The position numbers were made by a program, and so were the translations under genes. This document shows positions 51,700 to 61,157 of a stretch of DNA of 64,000 nucleotides, piece by piece. The notes under the pieces were generated by a model. It was not told the origin of the DNA and did not search any database. It saw only the letters and a list, made by a program, of their open reading frames with translations. The stretch's first letter is position 1. Each line of letters opens with the position of its first letter. This DNA is from Parabacteroides sp. PM6-13 (GTDB taxonomy: Bacteria > Bacteroidota > Bacteroidia > Bacteroidales > Tannerellaceae), in the NCBI RefSeq assembly GCF_029892605.1, contig NZ_JARXWF010000002.1, forward strand, positions 124,001 through 188,000, in the 5' to 3' direction.

Positions 51700-51734
51700 T
51701 TTCAACTTTCAACTTTCAACTTTCAACTTTCAAT
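51700..51734. repeat. Heptamer array (TTTCAAY)x5
   Basis: Four TTTCAAC units and one TTTCAAT, 7-bp period, 18 bp beyond the right end of the MITE-like element. Same unit as in the cydA-cydB gap. Confidence 0.9.
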
Positions 51735-51773
51735 TTCCTCCATTCTTCCCAAAAACGTGAAGATTCCCCCTCC

Positions 51774-52829
51774 TTACGGATACCTCCCCATGATTCTCAA
51801 TTCATCGCCGGAGAGGTCCATTTCGTATAGGGCGGGCTTGCGGGGACCGGGGTTCTCGATATCGAGGCTTTGTGTATGCAGTGACATCAACAATTTGCCA
51901 TCAAACGTACGAAAGAGCATCGCATGACCGGAGTTTTCGGGCACCAAGGGGCGATCTGCCTGCACCCAGGGGCCGGCGAGCTTCCCGGATTCGGAATAGG
52001 CCACCCCCTGCGCATAGCGCTGATCGCTCCAGCTCGACCAAAGCATACCCAGACGCCCCGTTCCGGTACGGAAAAAGAAGGGACCATCAATCACATAACC
52101 ATCCAACGACATCCCATAGGTCAGTTCACCTATCGAGCGCATCTCCCTCGGCCAGGGAGCATCCGATGCCTTGAACATCGTCACCGGCTCACCAACAGAA
52201 GCCGAGAGATCGGGGGATAGTTCAACATACTTCACCATGCCGTCGGTCACCTGCATCCAGTCGTGACAGAAAACCAGATAGGGCTTGCCCTCCTCGATAT
52301 AGAGGGTACCGTCGAGGGTCGACCACTTCTCGGGCAAATAGGGTCTATTCGTGATCGGCCGATAGGGTCCTTCCGGGGTATCAGACACCAACAGGTGAGG
52401 CGAACGCCGTTGCACCTCATAGCGACCGGGCACCGTATCGACCAGCATCTGCATATTGGTAAAGGTGGCAATGCAATAATAGCGTCCCTTATATTTATGT
52501 ATCTCAGGTGCCCATACCATAGGGCGAGAGCCCATCCACGATGTGGTATCGATCTCGATATAATTATAAGGTCCTTCCCATACAGCCAGGTCTTCGCTCT
52601 TCCATAAAGAGGCACCCGTTCCGGTCAGGTAATACATCCCACGCTCCTCATCGGCTAAGATAAAGGGATCGTTTAGGATGAGAGAATCAAAGGGAAGTGT
52701 GGTGATCGGCATCGATCGCCATGCGGTAAGTAGTTTATAGCCTTCATTGCCTTGTGTCTTGTTTGCCGGCTTGCAGGCTGTCAATAGGGCTATCAATAAA
52801 AGCACGAAACAAGTCCCTATTTGCTTCAT
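51774..52829 (-). CDS. GH43-family glycosidase, lipoprotein
   Basis: 351 residues with lipobox LLTAC (C19), so probably surface- or periplasm-anchored. GH43 propeller features: nucleophile-side aspartate in LNDPFILAD near 50, WAPEIHKYKGRYYCIA near 115, and WSTLDGTLYIEEGKPYLVF near 180. The position of the general acid, often EGP, reads IDGPFFFRTG near 250, with aspartate before GP, as in the GH43 branch with an L-M-L-W-S strand after it. Start at ATG 52829; longer frames would start inside the promoter. Divergent from the HTCS gene. Confidence 0.82.
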   Translation of the reverse strand: MKQIGTCFVLLLIALLTACKPANKTQGNEGYKLLTAWRSMPITTLPFDSLILNDPFILADEERGMYYLTGTGASLWKSEDLAVWEGPYNYIEIDTTSWMGSRPMVWAPEIHKYKGRYYCIATFTNMQMLVDTVPGRYEVQRRSPHLLVSDTPEGPYRPITNRPYLPEKWSTLDGTLYIEEGKPYLVFCHDWMQVTDGMVKYVELSPDLSASVGEPVTMFKASDAPWPREMRSIGELTYGMSLDGYVIDGPFFFRTGTGRLGMLWSSWSDQRYAQGVAYSESGKLAGPWVQADRPLVPENSGHAMLFRTFDGKLLMSLHTQSLDIENPGPRKPALYEMDLSGDELRIMGRYP

Positions 52830-52885
52830 ATCTATCATGGGGCGTAATATTAGTGTTTTACTCTTTTCCTTATCCATCATTATGA

Positions 52886-52893
52886 CAAACATA
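52886..52893 (-). promoter_or_regulatory. -7 promoter box for the GH43 lipoprotein gene
   Basis: TATGTTTG on the minus strand, 57 bp upstream of the ATG. Confidence 0.5.
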
Positions 52894-52949
52894 CATAATA
52901 GGCTTCCCCTATAGGGTTACTATTATTCTTTTTTGGAGGATTATTTTTA

Positions 52950-52989
52950 TTCTCATGCGGGTGAGAAAAAATTCTCATGCGGGTGAGAA
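52950..52989. repeat. Palindromic direct repeat, 22-bp period
   Basis: Two identical units TTCTCATGCGGGTGAGAA at 52950-52967 and 52972-52989. Each has 6-bp inverted arms (TTCTCA/TGAGAA). It lies in the divergent promoter region between GH43 and HTCS genes, 63 bp before the HTCS start. The same unit is at 15179-15218, there with one unit inverted. Confidence 0.9.
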
Positions 52990-53051
52990 TTTTTTTCGTC
53001 CACCCTCAACGCACATTTTTTTCCACCAATAAATAAGAATTATCTCCTGTT

Positions 53052-56000
53052 ATGTCGAGCAGTTTCCGTATGTTTGCAACGATGGAAAGGCTACGCTTCA
53101 TAGTTATATACATACTACTTGTCTGTTGTTTCGGAAATAACAGTGCCCGGCTATGGGCACAAAATAATCCGAACAAATACAACTATAAATTCTTAACCAT
53201 TCGTGACGGGTTGTGCGACAACTCCATTCAGGCGATCCACAAGGACAAGAACTCCTTTATGTGGTTTGGCACCTCCAACGGGCTCGACCGCTACGATGGA
53301 TACGACCTGAAGCACTACTCCACCGCCTCGGCCTCCGCACGCCATTTCATCGGCAGCAACTACATCAACGATATCAAAGAAGACGAACATAATAACCTCT
53401 GGATAGCCTCGGAAGCGGGTGTGATGCGTATCCACTTACTGCGGGAGAATATCGACTATTTCAAAGACTATGCCGGAGAGAACAAAGAATTGCTCGCCAC
53501 ACCGGTGAAGAGCCTGCTCGTGGACGACCAGGGCAATCTATGGATCGGAAAAAACGACTGCCTCGCCTATGTGGTGTTAGACGACGAGGGGGAGATTGTG
53601 GATATCCGGATCGTAAAAGAAGAGGTGGATATACGTGCCATCGTCAAGCACGGTAATGATATATGGGCAGGCGGCATCGGTTGCCTGTTCCGCTTTGTCG
53701 CTTCGACGAAAGGAGAATATACAGCTATGCCCTCACCGGTAGATCTCGATAGCTCCCAATTGGCTATTACCTGCCTGTTGTCGTATGGCGACTATCTATG
53801 GGTCGGTACCCAGAGCGGTCTGTATTGCTGTAACACCCTGAATCCCTTTTATTCCCTCTACCGCCATGACCCGCGCGACGCCAACAGCATCTCGTCTGAT
53901 TTCATCACCGATATCGACCGAAACGCGTCGGGCGATATCATCGTCGGAACACGCAACGGGGTGAATATCTACCTGCGCAACGATCGCTTTGCCACCTTTC
54001 AGAAAGAGACCCAGACGCGGTCGCTAAATGATAATGTGGTGAACCGTGTCTTTGTGGACGAAAACAACGATATCTGGGTAGGCACCGACATCGGCGGGGT
54101 GAACATTATGACACCTCAACGCATCTCCTTTGCACACGAATTACATGGCTATGAAAAGGGAGCGCCCCATATCATCAGCACGGTATTGGAAGATAAGGAG
54201 GGAAATATATTGGCAGGCATTGTCGACGGGGGACTGGCTATCAAACGGAAAGGCCGACAAGAGTTTCAGTTCTATACACACCAGACAGGAAATACCCAAT
54301 CGCTGGCACACAACAACATCTCCAAAATCCTGCAGGACCACGCGGGAGACTATTGGATATCGACCATCGGAGGAGGCGTAGACCGCCTACCCAAAGAGAG
54401 GCTTGCGGCACCGGTGTTCGAGCATTACAACACCGCCAACTCGGGCTTACTGTCGAACGACATCTACGACATTGCACTCGATACGCTGCGCAACTCCCTC
54501 TGGATATGTAGCAGCAAGCATATCCATTCGTACGACTTCTCCACCGGCATGATCAATCGTCTGCAATACTACACCCGATCGAACGAGGCAATCAGCCACA
54601 TGAATACGGTGTTTATCGACTCCCAATCGCGCCTGTGGATCGGGGGCAACGGCATCTATATTATTGACCTCAAGAACTCGAAAGAGGGCTATGAGTGTAT
54701 CTACTACCAACATAAGCTGGATGATCCGAAGAGCGAAATCAACGAGCGAATAAACTGCATCGTCGAAACACAAAACAAAGACATCTACCTGGGAAGCCTT
54801 AGCAACGGCATCTACCTATTGGATAGAAACAGCCAATATGACGATTACAAATTCATTAACTTCAGCGTACGCTCCGGCCTCTCGGACGCCAGCATCTCGA
54901 ATATCATCGACGACGAGAACGGAAACCTCTGGATCAGCACACTGAAAGGCATCTATTTCTTCGACAGCAACACCCACCGGGCCTTTAAGTTCGACGAAGG
55001 AGACGGACTACAGGTGCAACAGTTCTACAAGCGAGCCGGCTGCAAAACGACCAACCACCATATTGTGTTTGGCTCGGTCGATGGATTGGTCTCTTTCAGC
55101 CCCCTGTTCAACCTACCCAAGCAGAAGGATCGGGTCGTGACGATCACGGGCGTCTCCTGCGAGGGCGTGGAATTGACCCCCTATCTGCATAATAAGCAGC
55201 TCGCCGTATCGATCGCCAATGCCAAGGAGTTGCATCTCTATCCGCCACAAAACGCTTTCGAACTGACATTCAGCGCCCTCGACTATACGGAGCAGGAGAA
55301 GATATTCTATTTCCACCGCATACTCGAACTAAAAGAACCCGCCAATGCCGGGCTCAAGAAGCGACATGCCAAATACACCAACCTAAACCCCGGTAAATAC
55401 ACCCTGCAGGTATGGTGCACAAACTACGACAACACCTGGTCGGCCGAATACACCTACCTGACCATTGTCGTACATCCGCCTTTTTATAAAACCACCTGGT
55501 TCTATAGCCTGATGGGGCTACTCATCCTATCCATAGTTGTCTATCTATTTCTCTCCTACAGCCGACGACAGAAGAATATCCAACAGCTATTGAAAGAGAA
55601 GATCGACGAGCGTACCCAGGAGCTAAACACCACCATCTCGGAACTAACCGACTCACAGGCGATCATCATAGAACAAAACGAACAGCTCTTATTGCGCAAC
55701 GAGGAGATCAACAAACAGAAGAACGAACTCATCGACCTCTCCCAGCAGATGGAGAAGATCAACCGAGAGAAGCTCTCCTATTTCACCAGCCTAACCCATG
55801 AGTTCAAGACACCGCTCACACTGATACAAGGCCCTACCGGACAGCTCATCAAACAGGCTACCAGTCAGGAGCAGAAAGAGAACCTACTGATTGTCAACCG
55901 TAACGCGCAATACCTATTGTCTTTGGTCAATCAACTCATCGACCTACGCAAGATCGACGCGAAGAACCTGACACTGAATATCACCCAGTTTGACTTCAGC

Positions 56001-57311
56001 CGCTTCCTACAGCATACCACGATAGACTTCTCCAGCCTGATGAAAGAACGGCATATTCAATTCGAGAAGATCTGCCGACTGAAGAGCGACCATATCTATT
56101 CTGACAAGGAAAACCTGCATAAGGTATTGTTTAATCTCCTGTCGAACGCCATTAAATATACGCCCGACCGGGGTAAGATCACCTTGCGGGCTTGCCAGTT
56201 CCCGGATCGGGCTACCGGAAAGCTATTACAATATATATCGGTCACCAACAGCGGCAGTGTGATTGCCCCGGAAGAGATCGACAAGATATTCCAACTCTTC
56301 TACCGGATATCGGATCAGAACAAATACACTACATTCGGACAAAGCAGCACAGGCATCGGCCTACATATCGTCAAAGAGATCGTGACCCTATTGGGCGGCA
56401 CCATCAAAGTGAAGTCATCGGAAGGCATAGGCACCTCGTTCCGCCTCTATTTCCCGGTCGTGCTCTCGGAATCGGTCGCATCAGAAACAGACCAGGAACG
56501 CAAAGAGCCGATCTACGCCGCCGATGAGATAGAGCCGTTTATCGCCATCGACCGGGACAAACCCACCCTATTGCTCGTGGAAGACAATCCCGATATGCGC
56601 TATTACATCAAGCAAATGCTACGGGAGAAATACAACGTAGCCGAAGCGAACAATGGGGAGATCGCTTACCGAATGGCGCAGCAGATTCTTCCTGACTTTA
56701 TCGTGTCAGACCTGATGATGCCGGTATGCGATGGTGTTGGCCTCTGTCGGATGATACGCGAGAACGAACAGCTCTGCCATATCCCCTTCCTGTTATTGAC
56801 GGCCAACTCGAGCGAACAGGCACGCATCGAGAGCTATGAGACCGGGGTGGATGGCTACATCACCAAGCCTTTCGAGCACTCGGTATTGCTTGCCCATATC
56901 GACGCCATCCTGAAGAATCGTAATCTCCGCCAGAAGAAGTTCGTAGAAGAAGACCTCAACCTCTCCCTCTTGGAGGTAGGCTATTCCGATCAGCATTTCA
57001 TGAATGAGGTCATGGATATTTTAGAAAAGAACTATGCCGACTCGGAATTTGGGGTGAAGGAATTGGCTGAAAAATTGAATATCAGCTATACGCTTATCTA
57101 TAAAAAGTTTGTCTCGCTGACGGGTCTTCCCCCGGTTCGCTTTATCCTGCTCTACCGCCTGCAGCTTGCGAAAAAGATACTGGAGAACAATAAGAATAAC
57201 AACATCATTGTGTCTGAGATTGCCTACCGTGTCGGATTCAATGATCCGAAGTATTTCTCCCGCTGCTTTGTGAAACAATACAAAGTAACGCCGAGTTCTA
57301 TGATCCGTTAA
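53052..57311 (+). CDS. Hybrid two-component system regulator (HTCS)
   Basis: One-protein sensor kinase and transcription factor for glycan utilisation. 1419 residues: N-terminal signal/anchor to about 36; two seven-bladed propellers of Reg_prop repeats (about 45-725, marked by LWIG, IWVG and WFGTSNGLDRYDGY); a Y_Y_Y domain (about 735-810); a membrane span near 817-838; histidine kinase with H916 in LTHEFKTPLT; ATPase domain (NLLSNAIKYTPD); receiver with D near 1219 in VSDLMMP; and an AraC-type DNA-binding domain (about 1330-1419, EIAYRVGFNDPKYFSR). Start codons at 53052, 53070 and 53082 are all possible. It is flanked by GH43, GH97 and esterase genes, which it probably controls. Ligand unknown. 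Confidence 0.95.
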   Translation: MSSSFRMFATMERLRFIVIYILLVCCFGNNSARLWAQNNPNKYNYKFLTIRDGLCDNSIQAIHKDKNSFMWFGTSNGLDRYDGYDLKHYSTASASARHFIGSNYINDIKEDEHNNLWIASEAGVMRIHLLRENIDYFKDYAGENKELLATPVKSLLVDDQGNLWIGKNDCLAYVVLDDEGEIVDIRIVKEEVDIRAIVKHGNDIWAGGIGCLFRFVASTKGEYTAMPSPVDLDSSQLAITCLLSYGDYLWVGTQSGLYCCNTLNPFYSLYRHDPRDANSISSDFITDIDRNASGDIIVGTRNGVNIYLRNDRFATFQKETQTRSLNDNVVNRVFVDENNDIWVGTDIGGVNIMTPQRISFAHELHGYEKGAPHIISTVLEDKEGNILAGIVDGGLAIKRKGRQEFQFYTHQTGNTQSLAHNNISKILQDHAGDYWISTIGGGVDRLPKERLAAPVFEHYNTANSGLLSNDIYDIALDTLRNSLWICSSKHIHSYDFSTGMINRLQYYTRSNEAISHMNTVFIDSQSRLWIGGNGIYIIDLKNSKEGYECIYYQHKLDDPKSEINERINCIVETQNKDIYLGSLSNGIYLLDRNSQYDDYKFINFSVRSGLSDASISNIIDDENGNLWISTLKGIYFFDSNTHRAFKFDEGDGLQVQQFYKRAGCKTTNHHIVFGSVDGLVSFSPLFNLPKQKDRVVTITGVSCEGVELTPYLHNKQLAVSIANAKELHLYPPQNAFELTFSALDYTEQEKIFYFHRILELKEPANAGLKKRHAKYTNLNPGKYTLQVWCTNYDNTWSAEYTYLTIVVHPPFYKTTWFYSLMGLLILSIVVYLFLSYSRRQKNIQQLLKEKIDERTQELNTTISELTDSQAIIIEQNEQLLLRNEEINKQKNELIDLSQQMEKINREKLSYFTSLTHEFKTPLTLIQGPTGQLIKQATSQEQKENLLIVNRNAQYLLSLVNQLIDLRKIDAKNLTLNITQFDFSRFLQHTTIDFSSLMKERHIQFEKICRLKSDHIYSDKENLHKVLFNLLSNAIKYTPDRGKITLRACQFPDRATGKLLQYISVTNSGSVIAPEEIDKIFQLFYRISDQNKYTTFGQSSTGIGLHIVKEIVTLLGGTIKVKSSEGIGTSFRLYFPVVLSESVASETDQERKEPIYAADEIEPFIAIDRDKPTLLLVEDNPDMRYYIKQMLREKYNVAEANNGEIAYRMAQQILPDFIVSDLMMPVCDGVGLCRMIRENEQLCHIPFLLLTANSSEQARIESYETGVDGYITKPFEHSVLLAHIDAILKNRNLRQKKFVEEDLNLSLLEVGYSDQHFMNEVMDILEKNYADSEFGVKELAEKLNISYTLIYKKFVSLTGLPPVRFILLYRLQLAKKILENNKNNNIIVSEIAYRVGFNDPKYFSRCFVKQYKVTPSSMIR

Positions 57312-57432
57312 AGGCCTATCGCCCTCCTCGCCTCCAAGAGGATAAATTTTATCAAAAAGGGGATTATTCTTGCAAAAAGGAAAAGTCCTCTCCAAAAAAG
57401 GAATAATGCCCCTCCCCTCTCCACGATGCGCC

Positions 57433-57440
57433 TATCTTTG
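57433..57440 (+). promoter_or_regulatory. -7 promoter box upstream of the candidate small RNA
   Basis: TATCTTTG, exact TAnnTTTG match, 122 bp after the HTCS stop codon, with no gene start behind it. Confidence 0.5.
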
Positions 57441-57446
57441 TGGCAT

Positions 57447-57584
57447 AGTAATTTCATGAACTATCAGATAAGAAATGGTGCAAATGGAGAATAAATTCTA
57501 TGGATGTTTAGTTTAGATTAGATTTTAAGACCACTACATGAATGGAAAAGTAGCTCCGCCTGTGAAGGCGGAGCTTTTCTTTTG
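57447..57584 (+). ncRNA. Candidate small RNA of about 138 nt
   Basis: A -7 box at 57433 and a strong intrinsic terminator at 57552-57584 bracket a stretch whose longest early frame is only 12 codons (ATG at 57456). Both signals point to a short non-coding transcript or a leader whose gene has been lost. The start is estimated. Confidence 0.45.
57552..57584 (+). terminator. Intrinsic terminator of the candidate small RNA
   Basis: AGCTCCGCC, TGTGAA loop, GGCGGAGCT, then TTTCTTTT. Confidence 0.85.
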
Positions 57585-57709
57585 GAGACGACTACCGAAA
57601 AGGCTGTTTCTTGTTCCAAAAGGCCTGTCCTTGGCTAAAAAGAGGAAATATGTAACATACAACAAGACTTTTGTAACCTCAATTGATGGTTTATGAGCCA
57701 TGATATCCT

Positions 57710-57717
57710 ATTTTTGT
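57710..57717 (+). promoter_or_regulatory. -7 promoter box for the GH97-GH43 pair
   Basis: TATTTTTG, TAnnTTTG match, 83 bp before the ATG at 57801. Confidence 0.5.
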
Positions 57718-57800
57718 AGAACCTTTTTAAGTATGGAACCACTGATTGCTTTCTATCGGTATGCCACTAATTGAATTTACTAACATATTATAGTATTATC

Positions 57801-59753
57801 ATGAGAATTATTTTCCAAACACTCGCATTATCTCTATGCCTGTTTGTGTCCGCTATGGCACATGCACAAGAGGGAGTCGTTACCAGTCCCGACGGGGAAC
57901 TGAGCGTTACAGTAGCCGTAAACAACGGAATACCTTATTACACCGTAACCCATAAAGGGCAGGTGTTTCTTGAACAGTCGCCCTTAGGGTTGATCACCAA
58001 TGAAGGGGATTTCAGTAAAGAGCTAACCTATGTCGCCCAACAGGCAGAAACGGTAAACAAAACCTATCAACAGGATAAAATCAAAAGCTCCCAGAACCAA
58101 TACGCAGCAAATAAGCTGACTTATACAGTTGAAGACGCCAAGAAACGGCAACTGCACATCGTATTTCAGGTGAGCAACAACAACATTGCCTTCCGTTACG
58201 AACTGCCTACCTGGAAAGAGCGGAGAGCTTGTGTGGTATTGAAAGAGGCCACCGGGTTCAAATTACCCGCTGAGACCACCACCTTTTTGTCGTCGATGAT
58301 GACGCCGATGGGAGCCTTCGCACGCACTTCACCCAGCTATGAAAGCGGATACACCAATGACGAACCGGTCGGAAAGCCTACCTTTCAAAATCAAGGGTAT
58401 GTATTTCCGGGACTGTTCCGCGTAGGCGATAAAGGATGGGTGCTTGTCTCCGAAACAGGCGTTAGTAGCCTCTATTGCGGATCGCACCTGAGTGATGGCA
58501 CCCAGGAGGGATTATATACGGTTGAATTTCCGGATCAGCGACAGAATAATGGCTTTGGTAGCACAGGCGCACAACTGGGCCTGCCGGGCGCTACGCCCTG
58601 GCGTACACTGACCATTGGTGAGACCCTGGCTCCTATCGTTGAGACAACCATCCCGTATGATGTGGTCGAGCCGCTTTACCAAGCCTCACAAGAGTATGCC
58701 TACGGACGAGGTACCTGGAGCTGGATTGTTTGGCAAGACAACAGCATGAACTGGGACGATCAGGTGAAATATATCGACCTGGCGTCTGAAATGGGCTTCG
58801 AATATATTCTGATTGATGCGCTCTGGGACACGAATATCGGCCACGAACGCATGGAAGAGCTGATTAAATATGCCAATTCCAAAAAGGTTGATGTGTTCCT
58901 TTGGTATAACTCCAACGGATCGTTTAACGATGCTCCGCAGGGTCCCCGCAATCGCATGAGTACCTCCATAGCCCGCAAAGAGGAGATGAAATGGCTGAAG
59001 CGCGTAGGCGTAAAGGGATTAAAAGTCGACTTCTTCGGAGGGGACAAGCAGGAGACTATGCGTTTTTATGAAGATATTCTCTCTGATGCAAACGACTACG
59101 GATTGATGATCATCTTCCACGGTTGCACTCTGCCGCGCGGTTGGGAGCGTATGTATCCTAACTACGTAGGAAGCGAGGCCGTATTGGCTTCCGAGATGCT
59201 TATCTTCTCGCAGGATGTACGCGAGAAAGAAGCCTTCTATGCAACGCTTCATCCGTTTATCCGTAACGCCGTGGGTTGCATGGAGTTTGGTGGGGTATTT
59301 ATGAATCGCTACCTCAACAAAGGCAACCAGCGCGGACAAGAACGACTGACGACCGACGCGTTTCAACTGGCAACGGGCGTATTGTTCCAGAATCCCGTAC
59401 AGATGTTTGCGCTGACGCCTAACAACCTGACGGATGCTCCTCAGGCGGCCCTTGACTTTATGAAAGAGTTGCCGACGACCTGGGATGAGACATTGTTTAT
59501 TGACGGTTACCCCGGCAAATACACGGTGATAGCCCGTCGCCACGGCGATGTATGGTATATCGCAGGTGTTAATGCCCTGGAAGAACCGCTTAAACTCACG
59601 ATCAATCCGTCGATATTACAAGCGGGACAGACAGTGAAGATCTATCAGGACAACAAAGACAGAACACTTTCAGAGGCAACGGTGAAAGTAGATAAGAAGG
59701 GACGTATCACCGTGACTATGCAGCCCAAAGGAGGTTTTATCATCGTGAAATAA
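57801..59753 (+). CDS. GH97 alpha-glycosidase
   Basis: 650-residue secreted glycosidase with a signal peptide (IIFQTLALSLCLFVSAMAHA). N-terminal beta domain to about 260 (SPDGELSVTVAVNNGIPYY), central TIM barrel from about 290 (GRGTWSWIVWQDNSMNW), and a C-terminal beta domain. GVKGLKVDFFGG near 405 carries an aspartate where retaining GH97 enzymes have their nucleophile, and NYVGSEAV near 455 offers the acid/base glutamate. This suggests a retaining alpha-galactosidase or alpha-L-arabinopyranosidase-type enzyme rather than the inverting SusB type; inference from motif only. Start 57801 gives the proper signal. 17 bp before the next gene. Confidence 0.88.
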   Translation: MRIIFQTLALSLCLFVSAMAHAQEGVVTSPDGELSVTVAVNNGIPYYTVTHKGQVFLEQSPLGLITNEGDFSKELTYVAQQAETVNKTYQQDKIKSSQNQYAANKLTYTVEDAKKRQLHIVFQVSNNNIAFRYELPTWKERRACVVLKEATGFKLPAETTTFLSSMMTPMGAFARTSPSYESGYTNDEPVGKPTFQNQGYVFPGLFRVGDKGWVLVSETGVSSLYCGSHLSDGTQEGLYTVEFPDQRQNNGFGSTGAQLGLPGATPWRTLTIGETLAPIVETTIPYDVVEPLYQASQEYAYGRGTWSWIVWQDNSMNWDDQVKYIDLASEMGFEYILIDALWDTNIGHERMEELIKYANSKKVDVFLWYNSNGSFNDAPQGPRNRMSTSIARKEEMKWLKRVGVKGLKVDFFGGDKQETMRFYEDILSDANDYGLMIIFHGCTLPRGWERMYPNYVGSEAVLASEMLIFSQDVREKEAFYATLHPFIRNAVGCMEFGGVFMNRYLNKGNQRGQERLTTDAFQLATGVLFQNPVQMFALTPNNLTDAPQAALDFMKELPTTWDETLFIDGYPGKYTVIARRHGDVWYIAGVNALEEPLKLTINPSILQAGQTVKIYQDNKDRTLSEATVKVDKKGRITVTMQPKGGFIIVK

Positions 59754-59770
59754 CTTAATAATCACATACC

Positions 59771-61132
59771 ATGAAACAGCGTAAAAACCTATTAGGAATA
59801 GTATTTTTCCTATTGATTGCCGTTTGTGCCAAGGCACAGAATCCGATTATCCAAACCAAATACACGGCCGACCCGGCGCCGATGGTCTACAACGACCGCT
59901 TGTATGTCTATACCACGCAAGACGAAGATGGCTCAACCTGGTTCACCATGGATAATTGGCGGGTCTATTCGACTGCCGATATGGTGAACTGGACAGACCA
60001 TGGGGTGATACTTTCCTACACCGATTTCGAATGGGGAAAGAGTGACGCCTGGGCAGCACAGTGCATCGAGAAGAATGGTAAATTCTATATGTACGTGCCT
60101 ATGATTTCCAAGACAAACAACCGGGGTGCTATCGGGGTAGCTGTGGCAGACAGTCCGCTCGGGCCGTTCTACGATCCGCTGGGCAAGCCGCTTGTGCAAA
60201 GTGAATGGGGAGATATTGACCCTACCGTTTTCATCGACGACGATGGCGAGGCGCATCTCTACTGGGGTAATCCCAAGCTCTATTATGTGAAGCTGAATGA
60301 AGATATGATCTCCTACAGCGGAGAGGTTGTGGCAGTGCCTATGACCGAAGAGTCATTTGGCAAACGGGAAGGTGACCCGGAACGCCCTACCAAATACGAA
60401 GAGGGACCATGGCTCTACAAACGCGATAAGCTCTATTACCTGTTCTGGCCGGGTGGTCCACTGCCTGAGTTTATCGGCTATTCGACCAGTGACAGCCCAC
60501 AAGGTCCCTGGAAGTTCCGGGATATCCTGATGCCGGCCGAAGGCGGTGCTTTCACCAACCATCCGGGAGTTATCGACTTCAAAGGAAAGACCTATTTCTT
60601 TTATCACAACGGAGCTCTGCCCGGTGGCGGAGGATTCACCCGCTCGGTATGCGTCGAGGAAATGACATTCAACAAAGATGGCTCTATCCCTCAGATGAAG
60701 ATGACCGAAGGCATCACGAAAGCCCTCACCACCCTGAACCCCTATGCGAAGAACGAAGCGGAGACAATCGCTTGGTCGGAAGGCTTCAAAGCCTCGCAAA
60801 ACGAACAGGTAGGCGTCTTTGTGACAGCCCAAAAGAGCGGCGCGTACATCCAGGTGAAAGAGGTTGATTTCCGCCAGAAAGGTGCCACCCGCTTTACAGC
60901 CCGGTTGGCTACAACGCATAATGCGCCGGTATCCATGGAGATACGTCTGGACGGAAAAGAGGGACCTCTGTTGGGCACCATTCGCATACCGCGGACAGGC
61001 GGTAGTGACCGTTGGAGCTTACGCACGATTGATATCCCCAAGACCACCGGAGTACACGACCTCTTCTTTGTCATCAAGGGAGAGCCTAAAAGCCATCTCA
61101 TGTATTTTGATTATTGGATGTTTTCCGAATAA
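59771..61132 (+). CDS. GH43 glycosidase with C-terminal CBM6
   Basis: 453 residues, signal peptide ending in CAKAQ. The GH43 propeller (about 25-310) has the nucleophile-side aspartate in [15 protein letters not shown], the modulating aspartate in [20 protein letters not shown], and the general acid glutamate in [16 protein letters not shown]. The C-terminal 130 residues are a CBM6 domain ([12 protein letters not shown], then [14 protein letters not shown] and the closing [12 protein letters not shown]). This architecture is common in xylan-specific arabinofuranosidases and beta-xylosidases. Cotranscribed with GH97. Confidence 0.9.
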   Translation: MKQRKNLLGIVFFLLIAVCAKAQNPIIQTKYTADPAPMVYNDRLYVYTTQDEDGSTWFTMDNWRVYSTADMVNWTDHGVILSYTDFEWGKSDAWAAQCIEKNGKFYMYVPMISKTNNRGAIGVAVADSPLGPFYDPLGKPLVQSEWGDIDPTVFIDDDGEAHLYWGNPKLYYVKLNEDMISYSGEVVAVPMTEESFGKREGDPERPTKYEEGPWLYKRDKLYYLFWPGGPLPEFIGYSTSDSPQGPWKFRDILMPAEGGAFTNHPGVIDFKGKTYFFYHNGALPGGGGFTRSVCVEEMTFNKDGSIPQMKMTEGITKALTTLNPYAKNEAETIAWSEGFKASQNEQVGVFVTAQKSGAYIQVKEVDFRQKGATRFTARLATTHNAPVSMEIRLDGKEGPLLGTIRIPRTGGSDRWSLRTIDIPKTTGVHDLFFVIKGEPKSHLMYFDYWMFSE

Positions 61133-61157
61133 TCATTTAGCCATAAAATAGAACAGT

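Larger units (their letters stand above)
51248..51773. other. 526-bp intergenic region with repeats
   Basis: No gene. It contains the terminator at 51281, a MITE-like element (51368-51681) and a heptamer array (51700-51734). Confidence 0.7.
57312..57800. other. 489-bp intergenic region between HTCS and GH97
   Basis: Holds a -7 box and terminator that bracket a candidate small RNA (57447-57584) and the likely GH97 promoter box (TATTTTTG at 57710). Near 57357-57418 there is an imperfect inverted repeat (GGGGATTATTC against GGAATAATGCCCC) that may end HTCS transcription. No credible gene; a 52-codon frame from 57539 runs through the terminator. Confidence 0.6.

Noticed and set aside
52950..52989. 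Palindrome read as a plain terminator
   Set aside because: It lies between divergent genes, where no transcript ends, so the terminator reading does not explain this copy.
57539..57697. 52-codon frame beginning ATGAATGGAAAAG
   Set aside because: It runs through the strong terminator at 57552-57584, has no ribosome site, and its basic product looks like chance.
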